Shown: positions 11,857 through 22,140 of the stretch, piece after piece
Layout: each line of letters starts with the position of its first letter
How positions within the stretch are numbered: position 1 is the first letter of the stretch
Source: Hygrocybe punicea
Lineage: Eukaryota > Basidiomycota > Agaricomycetes > Agaricales > Hygrophoraceae
Direction of reading: 5' to 3'
Assembly: GCA_963556145.1 (NCBI GenBank)
Contig: OY744473.1
Location: forward strand, 2,232,001 to 2,296,000
DNA: 64,000 nucleotides
Translations under genes and position numbers: made by a program
Notes under the pieces: generated by a model
The model's database searches: none
Told to the model about the DNA's origin: nothing
Seen by the model: only the letters and a program-made list of their open reading frames with translations

Positions 11857-12601
11857 GAGCACCTCCGGAAGCTTCATGGCTTCAAGTTTTGTATACAGTT
11901 TGTGGTGCTCCGATGTGTTGTTGATTAGTTAAAATTCAAAACATAGAGAGGTACGCAAAATGATATTTTTTTTATGAATTTTCATGCCGCGCCAAAATAA
12001 CTGCAAACAGCAATAATTAATGTAATAGGTAGTAAAGGAACAATTGTGAATTTTATTTGGTGTTGGGTGAACATATAATAATCAAGATAGGTACAGAGAA
12101 TATTTTTGGGTTTTGTATGTGGAATATGTCCTAAAGGGGGCTGAGACCTTGCTTCGCTCGGCCCTGCCCCCTTGATGTTTGTTAGGCAAAATATAATCTA
12201 CAGTAAATTCTGTGTAATGTGAATTCTTGCCAAAAATTATTTTTATGTGCAATGTGTTATGTTGCAGCCTGAGACGTTGGCCCCAGTGTAGTTGCATACA
12301 TTGCAACTGTTGCTGAGACCAACTTGTAACATTTTGTTTGATGTGGTCACAGCCTGATCTCAGTCTCACTACTCACAACTGTGAGTAAGTCTTCTTACAC
12401 TATTGCTTTGTTAGCTGATCGTTTCCAGGTAATATAATTTTCTTGTACTCTCCTTGTATTCTAACTCACCCCTGTTTTTCTGATCTTTCTGCAAATGCTA
12501 ATATCTCACTGTCTTACCTAACAAATACACTTTCTTCCTCAGGTAGTGATGTGCACGGCCCAGCTTGGCCCAAAAGCCCCGGCTTTGGCCCAGCCCAAGA
12601 G
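11857..12601 (-). repeat. Right arm of the ~745-bp inverted repeat
   Basis: Reverse complement of 2795-3538. The hAT-type terminus begins TAGTGATGTGCACGGCC at 12544, preceded by TCCTCAGG, the complement of the 8 bases that follow the left hAT end. The inner edge ends about 270 bp before the start codon of the pseudogene at 11584; that gap holds nothing recognisable. Outside the arm (12602-12890) the sequence is AT-rich with no gene. Confidence 0.9.
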
Positions 12602-12889
12602 GGCTCCGGCTTTTTGAATTCCTATAATTTCATGTATGTCTGGAATGTATTATGTTTACTGCTGAGACCTGACCATGCTTGATGTTACAGGTAAATATCA
12701 GATAGACACCTGTACAGTGGAGAATAGTCTGGTTGCCTACTGAAGACAGGATTCACAGTAGTGAAGTCTTGACACTGCATTGGTTCAGCCATTTATAAGT
12801 AGTTATTAATTATTTAATTATTTAATAAGTTAAATTAAATTAAATGTCAATATCATACAAAATGAGCTACTACAGAGGGTACAGGCACA

Positions 12890-13275
12890 GTGTGGTGAGA
12901 GAGATGACAGGAGAGTGATGGGGGGTAGATGGGTGCTAAAGGAAGGGGCTGGAGGGGGGGGAAAGGAGGGAGGTGGAGGGGGGGCCAAACAGGCCAGGAA
13001 GGGAGGGGAAGCAGGGGGGAGGGTGGGGAATGGGTGAATGGGTGGAGGGAGTGCAGGACAGTGATAGGAAAGTGAATGGGGGCTAAAGGAAGGGGCTGGA
13101 GAGGGGGAAAAGGCAGGGAGGTGGATGGAGGGGCCAGGGAGGGGGGGAAGCAGAGGGCGGGTGGAGGATGGGTGGAGGGAGTGCAGGGGGGTTGAGGGGA
13201 GGTAGGGGTGAGCTGGATGGGGTGATGGGAGGGCAGAGAGTGGGGGGTAAAGCCTGGGTGATCACTCCCATGTCA
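12890..13275 (+). repeat. G-rich imperfect repeats
   Basis: Strongly strand-biased G/A-rich sequence. A block of roughly 150-170 bp with GAAGGGGCTGGAG, GGGAGGTGGA and GGGTGGAGGGAGTGCAGG words appears twice in tandem (about 12905-13060 and 13065-13195). Many runs of three or more G make it a candidate for quadruplex structure. Apparent Pro-rich open frames on the minus strand are composition artefacts. Confidence 0.7.
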
Positions 13276-14039
13276 GTCCCCCTCCAATACAGTCAATTAA
13301 ACTGAAAACTCACCCGGAACAGCAGGGGGTGGGGCACCATAACCCCTGCTGCCCTCAGAACTCCCCCATGGCGCTCAAAAGCAGCCGGAATGCGCCCCTC
13401 TTGCTGGGGGTACTGGTGGCACTGTTGCTGTCCATTGGTCAACTTGGGGGGGCCAAAAAGTTGCCTGGAGGGGGGTAGGAGACAGTAGAGGGGGATGGGA
13501 AAGTTGTGGGGCGGCAGGAGCAGCAGGAAGCCGGCAGGAGAGTTGGGAATGGAGGGGATAGGATGTTGATGAGCAGAAGGTTTTGAGTTCGGCTGAGTGT
13601 GAACGCTCTGACTGTGGATTTCGAACTGAGTCCAAATTTCAGCCACAACTCCGGACCACCTTCACTTTCCTGACATTCTGCAGGCTCACACACACCACAT
13701 GGGGACTCCTTTTGGTGGGACAAAATGTTGCATATATAGTGTAGAATATGCATGTAATTTACCGAAAATTCGCGTGCCCTATTCCAGCCGCGGCACCACA
13801 ACCAGTGCCCAATCTGCCATAAATCCCCCACCTGCCAGCTCAAATCCAACCGGACCCCCACAAAAAATTCACAGGGCCCCCCCACAACCCCTGCCATCCC
13901 CCACACCCAACTCTGCAGCCATCTGACCAATGTGTCACCCTCCTGACCCCCCCCACTCTGCCTGGGAACAAAACTTGAACTCAGCTTATTGGTCAGCATT
14001 TGCCTAATTCGTCAGGTCATGCGTCCAAGCTACAGATAT
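13276..14039. other. No gene recognised
   Basis: Two overlapping minus-strand open frames (13293-13646 and 13439-13999) exist but have no recognisable motif and overlap each other in different frames. The sequence ends where Helentron-like subterminal sequence begins. I see no promoter or RNA gene. Confidence 0.4.
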
Positions 14040-16010
14040 TGGAAAATCAGATATAGTTGGGGCCATGTGTGGACAAGCTTACATAAGCATCCAAATATGG
14101 GTTGCCTCACAAAAGACAAATTACCTTTAAATTATATTCAAAATATTCATATAGGCTTCAATTCTTGTCAGAATCAGCTGAAAATTGAACTGCTGACTAA
14201 TATAAACATTTCCGGAAGGTGTGACCATCACATGTGACAAATCTAACCATATAAGGTAATTTCTGCTATTATATACCAAATTTCATGCTGATCGCGATAG
14301 TGACAGTCACATGTGACCAGTCTAACCATATAAGGAAATTTTTTACATTAAAATATGTTAAGTTTATATTGATCAACATAGTATTGATTGCATATAGCAA
14401 ATCTAATCATTTAACCTAATAATACATATTTTATCATCTGTTTTAGTCTCTATAATATCATTTGAGCTATAGTAAATATGTACAAATAGATACAAACAAA
14501 GACAAATAGACTTCTATGAATATTAATGGGGACAGGCAATGCCAGTTCAGAAATTGTGCTCTTTGTACTTATTTGTACACCACTGTAATATTGATTTTGG
14601 ACGGTCAGAAAGCAATTCACAATTGCTAACTATCTCATGCCAGCTGCTGATACAAATTAATTGTAGAAACCATGTAGACAGTATTATTGATATATTTTGA
14701 TGGACATATTGTTGTGTTTCACTATTTCTGCTAGGGAAGGAAGCCGGTATTCACAAAAGAACTGGCAAAAATCACTGGATTTGAGTGACATTGTGCTGAT
14801 GTCACACTGCTTAATTTGTGAATCTGCAGGCAATTGCAAATGATTTAGCTGGGCTTTCACAAGTCCATTTGCTATGATTTAAAGTGTTGGAATATTTATA
14901 ACCTACCTCCTGAGCAATATGTTTGGGACAGAATTTTTATCAGTGGCCTGGGTCTTTCAGGATGAATGTTCAGTTGTGCATACAGACTGACAGAAAAGCT
15001 TTCAAAAGATTCTGTCCCAAAGACTTTGCTAAGGTATGCATACACCTTAAATTTTCTTACTGAAATGTATGCTCATTTGTGCTGTAGAAAGCTATAGAAA
15101 ACTTGACCATCTCATATTTGACATTTGGCATGCACAACAAGGTGAGAGAAATTCAAACTCTGAGGGAGAATTGCCTGTCCCCAATATTAATACTAAATAT
15201 TTATCTGTGATGTTGCAACTTGATCATATGACAAACAAATACAAACAAATAAACCCAATATGGTTAGATTACTTTGTATTTCAATTTTGGTTTTGGTCAA
15301 TTTTCTTATATAATCATGATTATGTAATCATTAGTCAGATCACCAGTTGAACCCAGACTTTGAACCTTATTGTGCTTTTGCCTCTTGAACCTGAGCCACC
15401 ACCTTCCTCATTTGGTACATAAAGTCTGCATTTTTTGACCTTTTTGGCTTGTTTAAGCTCAGTTTTCTATATTCAGACTCCGAAAAAAAGTTTTCTGGAT
15501 CAGGTGATGTGCCCGGACCATTCAGGGTCCAATGCTGACATAAGCCTTCCTTTTATAGATATAAAAGTTGAAAATTCTTTGGATTTTCATGCTTCTTAAT
15601 TCCTGTGGCCCTATTTTATGTCCTGGACCACTGGTAATGTTTTAAATTTGTATATCTTGCTATTTGTCAACATAATCTGTCATTTGACAGCCCACCTCCC
15701 TGTCAATTTTCAAAGTATGTACAAATTTCATGTTTTTTTTCATGTTTTTGGTCTGTTTAAACTCAGTTTTTCATATTCAGCCTCCGAAAAAAAGCAATCT
15801 GGATCAGGTGATGTACCTGGACCATTCAGGGTCCAATGCTGATATAAGCCTTTCTTTTATAGACATAAAAATCGAAAATTCTTCAGTTTCTTGTGCTTTT
15901 TCTTTTCTCTGGCTCTGTTTTGTTTCTTGAACCACTGGTAATGTCTTCTATTCATGTAAATTATCATGTTTTGATATAACCTATCATTTGACAGCCAATC
16001 TCTTTATTGG
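14040..16010 (+). mobile_element. Helentron-like leader fragment without its terminus
   Basis: The segment matches, in the same order and orientation, the region between the hairpin end and the open frame of the copies at 36217 and 54382. It has the GGGCCATGTGTGGACAAGCTTACATAAGC-type block, palindromes at 14226-14317, an AT-rich spacer, and two copies of the ~300-bp leader repeat (15440-15960). The terminal hairpin is missing on the left. On the right it abuts the 3' end of the minus-strand gene of H1a, so leader and gene are head-to-head, which points to rearrangement. Confidence 0.75.
14226..14317 (+). promoter_or_regulatory. Subterminal palindromes of the leader fragment
   Basis: Two sites are visible: a one-mismatch copy near 14226-14238 and an exact GTCACATGTGAC at 14306-14317. 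Each is followed by (C/A)A(G/A)TCTAACCATATAAGG. The pair matches those in the intact leaders at 36550-36640 and 54693-54783. Confidence 0.6.
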
Positions 16011-16165
16011 GACAACATAGAATAAATACGAAAAATACATCAAAGTTGCAGTTGTTTCCACCAAAACCACCAACTGTTGCATTAAAGGAAACCATAACTA
16101 GTGGGGTGTGGGCCATTGCTTTGCATGGCATGTTACTCGTTCCTTTTTCGCAATAAAAACAAATA

Positions 16166-16809
16166 TTAAAATTGTGCATACACAAATAGTACAGCATTAT
16201 TACCATTTCGTGACAATAAATCCATGTTTGAGAAGTTATCTATGTTTCCTTCATTAATACAAATTGATTTTGTTAACATACCATCATGAAACCATACCAT
16301 ACTGTTAACAAATAAGCAAACAGTAAAATATGCATGACCAAAGTATACAATTCCTCTCAGTGTATAGGTGGTGAATATCTCATCAATTGACATGTTTATA
16401 ATGTGACTCACTATTAAATTCTCAATAGAGTCAATTGTAAACATGATTAGAGGAGGAATCTTATTGAATGTAATAAATTTTATAACCTCTCCCTGACACA
16501 ATTGACATTTATGTCGTTGTCTATTGACTATGATTTGAGCAAGATATGCTGAGATTGTTCCAGAAAATGAATATGGACAATGAAAAGTAGTATCACATCT
16601 ATCATTTTCCAGAAGGATTATGTTTTCACAATTCATACATTTAAGACAAGATGAAGTCAGTGCTTTATTTGGCTTCATTATATAATGAGCTAAATCACTT
16701 ATGGCAATACCAACTTGACCATAAGGAAATATTTCGGGTTTATCTTGATGCAATAAATGTCTGATTGTATTTCTAACTGTTTCTAAATCTGTTGTGTTAT
16801 TCTTTGATC
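16166..16809 (-). pseudogene. USP-like (peptidase C19) domain of H1a, lacking the Cys box
   Basis: About 210 residues resemble the C-terminal half of ubiquitin-specific proteases. A Cys-pair region (CLKCMNCENI and HKCQLCQG) comes first, then PPLIMF, a Y(T)LRGIVYFG...HAYFT block containing the expected catalytic His, and VWFHDGM with a Trp-x-His-Asp-Gly pattern. It ends NAVLFVYAQF. The N-terminal Cys box expected before it is absent: the helicase tail passes by a one-base frameshift near 16810 straight into the middle of the domain. It would therefore be inactive here. Full-length relatives would be needed to tell whether it is normally fused to the helicase. Target and role are unknown; removing ubiquitin is what the family does. 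Confidence 0.6.
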
Positions 16810-18126
16810 CTATATAAACCTTTTTGGTTCATTTAATTCAATAGTACTTGTTTTTTGTCTTGTTTTCACTATGGAAGATGAACTTACAAGTTGTTCTAAT
16901 TTTCGTTTTTTATTTTGCAATACATTGGCTGTGGAATTTTTATGAGCAACAGTGACTGGAACAGTTCCTTTTGCAGGAACAAAGTTGAGGTTTCTGAAAT
17001 CTGCCTTTTGATGTTTGTTCATAGGTTTAATTAATTGCCATGGAGAGGGCTGTGCTGTGTATTGGTTTAGTTGCTCTGTGGCTTTCCATGCAATAGCAGA
17101 ATGAACATGTTTTGGAACATATGACTTTCCTTTCCATCTTCTAAATTGATCAATGATAGAATTTCGTTGATCTCCATTAATATGGCTTGGTAAAAGTCCT
17201 TGATATTTGAGTTTGGTTATTTCATCTAAAATTTCTAATTCTCTGAATTCTTGTCTTAGATATCCAGAAGCACCACCGGTAATTACTTTAGGATCAAAGC
17301 CTTGAACAATGATGGTTCCTGCAGCAGTTGCACTTCTAGACAAGCAAGTATAATAAGATTGGTGGTTTCTACAACTACTGAGATCAACTACATTGTTAGG
17401 ACGGGTACGCTCTTGACATGCACAATCAGTCATGGCAAAATTAGGGAGTACCAACACTTGTTCTCTTGACAAGGATATCACATCATCATTGGGTAATGAA
17501 CACATAGTGGAAGTGATATGTTTTGTAATTGGCACCACATTTTCAGCAAGGCCATCTATGTATATGTTTTTTGGAGGATTTATTAATCTGACAAATAAAG
17601 TGTCCAGTACAATCTGTTGTTCTGGGCCTGTTGCACTCTGCCAACCTACAACAACCACCTCAGCTCCTTTGGTAATGCAGCACTCTGTTGCATCATTGTT
17701 TCTCAGCATCACCAGCATGCCTATACATAACTCCAATTTTCCTGGTATATGATCTGAGGATGATGCATGTGGTTGTTCCATAGTAATTTCTGGAGTGAAG
17801 GTTCTAATATTCTTGTGTGTCGAACAGGATCTGCAATTGTTGATCTGTAATGAGACTTTCTTTTATTCTTGAAATTAGTATGATCATTCCATCTGTCTAT
17901 TGAATAAAATGATGCTAATAGTCTTTTATTCTCAGCAGCAAAACATTGGACACCGAGTTCATTGATTTTGTCTTTTTGTGCATTTAATGCAGTAACAACT
18001 GATACATTCCTGAACTTCTTTTGGGCTAATTTTGGATCATTTGGACCTTTTCCTGCAATAAGAGTACAAAGAAATGCAATATCTTCGGAAGTACATGCTT
18101 TGTATCTCATGTTTTCCAACACCTGT
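16810..18126 (-). pseudogene. H1a Pif1-type helicase, C-terminal part
   Basis: It continues the helicase frame across element A: RQVLENMRYK begins at 18126. Two open pieces follow, 18122-17721 and 17781-16810, in different frames with one shift near 17750. Family features are FRNVSVVTALNAQKDK, then the late helicase motif region QVLVLPNFAMTDCACQ...RPNNVVDLS, YYTCLSRSATAAGT and GASGYLRQEFRELEILDE. A basic, low-complexity tail follows. As part of a Rep-helicase it would unwind DNA during rolling-circle transposition. It can no longer be translated intact. Confidence 0.8.
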
Positions 18127-19493
18127 TACGAGTTCTTTTAATTTATTAAAAGACTCGTTCTTTATCAGACCTGGTTCAGTGAAGGTTCGTAATTAATTAA
18201 TTAATTAATTAATTAATTCATTAATTAATTCATTAATGTTTTTGCATCGCCTATAGAGAAATTTTTTTTGGGCAAGAGATATGATTCTACTTCTTATGTT
18301 GGAATGTAACATAAAATCTGGGCCATGTTTGGAGTGGCTTACATAAGCATCCAAATATGGGATGTCTCACACAAGACAAATTACCTTCCAATTATATTCA
18401 AAATATTCATACTGCCTTCAGTTCTTATCAGAATTAGCTGAAAATTGAACTGCTGACTAATATAAACATTTCGGGCAAGGTGTGACAGTCACATGTGACC
18501 AGTCTAACCATATAGGGTACTTTTTGATATTATATACCAAATTTTTTGCTGATCGCAATGGTAATAGTCACATGTGACCAGTCTAACTATATATGGTAAT
18601 TTTGCATAATATATGCTAAATCACATACTGCTCATCATATTCATTACACAAATGCAATGATATTCACAATATTTATCCTGGCCTTAATTCTTATCAGATT
18701 CAGCTGAAAATTGAACTGCTGCCTAATATTATCATTTCGGGTCAGATGTGACAGTCACATGTGACCACTCTAACCATATAAGGCAATTTCTGATATTGTA
18801 TAGCAAATTTTTTGCTGATCGCAATGCAATGGTGATAGTCACATGTGACCAGTCTAACCATATAAGGTAATTTTATACCATATATCCTAAATTTCGAGGT
18901 GATCACAGGAGTCATAGTCACGTGTGACTACCATTACTATATATAGAAATATCAGCCATATAAGCAGAAATTAGTGTAACTCAGATGATATAATGATATT
19001 TTTACTTAAAACATATAATTCAATGTGATATCGCTGTATATATTATATACTAATTATATATTTCAAGCAAAATCACTTATTGATGTTTGTAATAATGATA
19101 CAAATAAATATTCAATAATAGAAACAAGACTTTGTTCATGTCATATGCAACATTGGTCCACTCAAGCACAGCTGTCTTCATGTTATCATCTGTTGTGCAG
19201 CAAAGTTATGGAGAAGTAGGGTTTAGCAAATGTAAGTCAATTGTTATCATACTGTTTAAAGACAGTTGTATTTGACAGTTGATGTATTGTGTTGCTCTCT
19301 TTTTTGGCTGAGAATATTGCATCATGATGAAGCAAAGAAGACATGACAGTGGGAGAGGAGGTTGAGACATGCTATGCAGTTTTATTTTTTTTACTTTTTA
19401 TATTGCTATGATGAGAGGTTGCTATGATGAAAGTGAGGAGAGGAAAAGAAGAACTCGTTCATGCCATGCGAAGCATTGGCCCTCTAAACAAGT
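18127..19493 (+). mobile_element. Element A: 1.37-kb non-autonomous Helentron-like element
   Basis: The left end is TACGAGTTCTTTTAAT with a perfect-arm hairpin (TTTTAAT/ATTAAAA plus GAGT/ACTC) at 18127-18157. The right end is GAACTCGTTCATGCC...CTAAACAAGT, ending at 19493. Removing it joins host codons in phase (Arg-Gln-Val-Leu-Glu-Asn-Met), with no duplicated bases. It has no coding capacity. The sequence closely matches element B (40647-41982) throughout. A degenerate second copy of the right end lies inside at about 19127-19180. Plus strand here follows the gene direction of the autonomous copies. Confidence 0.9.
18488..18930 (+). promoter_or_regulatory. Subterminal array of GTCACATGTGAC palindromes (element A)
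   Basis: Copies lie at 18488-18499, 18567-18578, 18754-18765 and 18838-18849, with a variant (CACGTGTGAC) near 18917. Each is followed by CAGTCTAAC(C/T)ATATA or CACTCTAACCATATA. Equivalent arrays flank the hairpin end in every Helentron-like copy here. A role as Rep or regulatory-factor binding site is inferred. Confidence 0.6.
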
Positions 19494-19843
19494 CTCAGTT
19501 GGACATCTTCTTTTGACTGATTGGTTTGTCTCATATTTTCACGTAATATCACAATCGTTATAATCTGATGCCAAAGAGCTTTGCCTATGACAGCTTCCTG
19601 ATTTGCTATCGTTTGACTGGGATTGATTTGGACTCCAACGGTTCTAGAATACAAAGGAGCACCACTCATAGCTGGTGGAAGTTGGGCAAAATCCCCAGCA
19701 AATATCATATTAATGCCACCAAAGGGTTCATCATAAATGGCACATGCTTTTGCACATTGAGCACTGATTTTATACATATCTCTGCAGGATAACATTGATA
19801 CTTCATCAATGAAAATGTAATCCACACCATCAAGATTGGCACG
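19494..19843 (-). pseudogene. H1a Pif1-type helicase, motifs II and III
   Basis: The minus-strand frame from 19843 encodes RANLDGVDYIFIDEVSM (Walker B, DExx) and FAGDFAQLPP (motif III), then ILRENMRQT. It stops at the border of element A and resumes at 18126. Upstream it joins in frame to the Rep part at 25437 when Helitron H2 is removed (Ile-Met-Lys then Arg-Ala-Asn). Walker A and the linker normally between Rep and motif II are absent, so the copy had lost ATP binding before H2 inserted. Confidence 0.85.
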
Positions 19844-19868
19844 TTAGCACAGTTATTCAATACTGTGA
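19844..19868 (-). other. H2 3' terminus: hairpin and CTAA
   Basis: Minus strand reads CACAGT, loop ATTGAATA, ACTGTG, then CTAA. This fits the Helitron termination structure, although the hairpin here touches the CTRR, whereas a gap of about ten bases is usual. Confidence 0.8.
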
Positions 19869-20227
19869 TTGACAGTCTCAAGTGTTTGCCCTCAAGTGAA
19901 GAGAGGTAAACTGAAAATTTAGTCCAAGTCCTCGAAAACCTGCCCTAAAGTCACACATGTGAAAGCAAAAAAACAACAGACTCAATTCAAAGCAATAGTA
20001 AATCAATAGTACAAACACCCAAACACATTCAAGTTCTAAATATCAATACAAACACCCAAACAAATATTGGCAAGATAACAATCACATCTAATTCTATAGA
20101 GTCCATTTTACTACATAGAGATCTAAACAAAGTCAAGAAAAAGCAAAGAACAGTCATAAATGTCCCAAATCTAAGAACAGCCATCAATAATATTTCAAAG
20201 TCAATAATAAACAGGCAACATACCCCA

Positions 20228-22140
20228 TCAAAGTATATCGGTCAACAGTTCTCGATACACAATGTTTGATGTAGAGGTGTCATTGGAATGATGAGGAAAC
20301 AGAACTTTGATCCTATCTCCAGAAGTGCAGCGGGAAAGAGCAACGTAGAGCTGGCCATGGGAGAAGATTGGGTCACGAAGGTCCAAACCAACATTGATCA
20401 CAGATTGGCCTGGTGATTTGTTGATTGTCATGGCAAAGGCAAGACGCATGGGGAACTGGTGCCTTGACAAAGGGATGCCCAATGAATCATCTGAAGGCTC
20501 AATGGTAATCCTTGGAATGAAGACAGTTTGTCCAGCATGTTTTCCTCCCAAAATGCGACACTGCAACACACGTGGTTTGATGTCTGTCAAAATCATGCGG
20601 GTTCCATTGCAAAGGCCATTTGAAACATCGATGTTTCGAAGAAGCATGAGAGGACAGCCTATTTTCAAGGCAAGGTTGGCCAAGGGTAAGCCTGATGCCT
20701 TTTGAGCATTGAGGAACTCAATGGGGTAAATGTTTTCAACGCCGACAACTTTGTCAATTGATCTGACAATACGCTCTTCACCTGGAAACCTGTCAAGGAT
20801 AGCCTGGTTGAGGTCATCCACATAGTTATTGGTTGGAGAGAGAATAGTGCGGTCAAGAAAATAGTGATCCGGTTTAGCCCCATCTGTGATTCCTGGATAC
20901 AGATTGTCAATCAGGGATTCGACAGTGTTTTCTGGCATGCACATGTTAAGTGGGAGATGGATGGTGTTTTGGGGACCCAATCCATGACTGGGCGCCTACT
21001 TCCAGCAGCCAAGCTGCGAATGCCTCACTCTCTGGGGTTTGATCCAAACGCATGTTCTGTTTCAAGTGAAGGACCTGTATGTGTGGCCATAAGGAGGATC
21101 TTTTGAGAGAGGAATTGACTATCCTCTCCCTGGAGCCACGGGGAATGACGGGGGTAGTCTGTCGAAAGTCACCACCAAACAGCATTGTCATTCCTCCAAA
21201 GAGTCTGTTATCATCCAGAACATCCTTTAATGTGCGATTGAGTGCCTCAATAGCATGACGATGCTGCATTGGAGCTTCATCCCAAATGATGATGTCTGTC
21301 TGCCTCAAAACATCTGCAAGTTCACTCTGCTTCTGTATCCTGCAAGTGGAATCCTCAAAGATGGGAATGGGAATTTTTAATTGAGAGTGAGCGGTGCTTC
21401 CACCATCCAAGATGAGAGCAGAGATGGCAGAGGAGGCAACAGTGAGAGCAACCTTGTGATTGGCATGAACAGTTGCGGCAATGGTATTGCATACAAAGGT
21501 CTTTCCCCCTCCACCTGCACTGTGAATGAAGAACGCCTTTCCCTCCTTGTTGTTGACAGAATGCATGACGGTATGGTAAGCAGCGTGTTGCTCAAGATTG
21601 AAGCGCCCCCTGTTGAAGTCGACACAAAGCAAGAGATCGTATGGGTTGAAATCCAATTGCTGTTGCAGAAGTTGATTTGGATTCTGCTGGACCTGCCATT
21701 CACCTGCAGAAAGAGGCATAGGAGGATAGAGGGAGAGGTTTTTGCCAGAATTAAGAAGGATGGCATTGATCAAAAACAGGCCATAATTGTAAACCTGGTC
21801 CTCTGTTGGATCTGGGATTCCAAGATGATTTATGATCCTGAAGCGCAAGTCATTGCAAATGTGAACCCTATGTTGAGTCCAAAGCACGTCTGGTTGAGTT
21901 GGTATACAGTGCATGAGGATGGTGGCAAAGAGGATGCGCAATTGACCACCTGTTTGTATTTTGCCTGCTTCCTTCAAACAGCTGTCCCACTCTCCATCAT
22001 CCTCTAAGAGGCCACGTGCGAGGCATACAGCCTTGTAAGTTGGATAAGTGACACCAGCAAATTTGTTCAGATCATCCCAATCCAATGCACCCTTGACCAT
22101 GGTTAGAAGTGTCCCGACCATTGTTGGGTCTGGCATACTC
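20228..22140 (-). pseudogene. H2 Helitron helicase (Pif1-type)
   Basis: SF1 helicase half of a RepHel protein. Visible motifs are Walker A in HSAGGGGKTFV (about 21525-21495), Walker B IIIWDEAPM, motif III GGDFRQTTPV, and the C-terminal block AMTINKSPGQSV...GQLYVALSRCTS ending near 20228. The frame from 22140 down to 20946 continues after a single-base shift near 20975 into 20980-20228. Upstream, LLEDDGEW marks the usual linker before the helicase. The junction with the Rep part is a deletion (see the Rep entry). Single lesions and good motif conservation suggest fairly young decay. Confidence 0.85.

Larger units (their letters stand above)
2853..12543. mobile_element. Inverted-repeat-bounded unit with Tc1-like transposase and gene cargo
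   Basis: Long inverted arms flank a 9.7-kb unit containing an intact DD34E transposase next to the left arm, an LTR, a broken cyclin gene and a broken basidiomycete-type gene next to the right arm. The two possibilities are one large transposon that captured host DNA, or an inverted duplication of one transposon end around a host segment. The sequence supports the arms and the contents; mobility as one unit is inference. The arms also carry hAT termini at both outer edges, with complementary 8-bp flanks, so duplication of a pre-existing hAT junction is likely. Confidence 0.5.
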
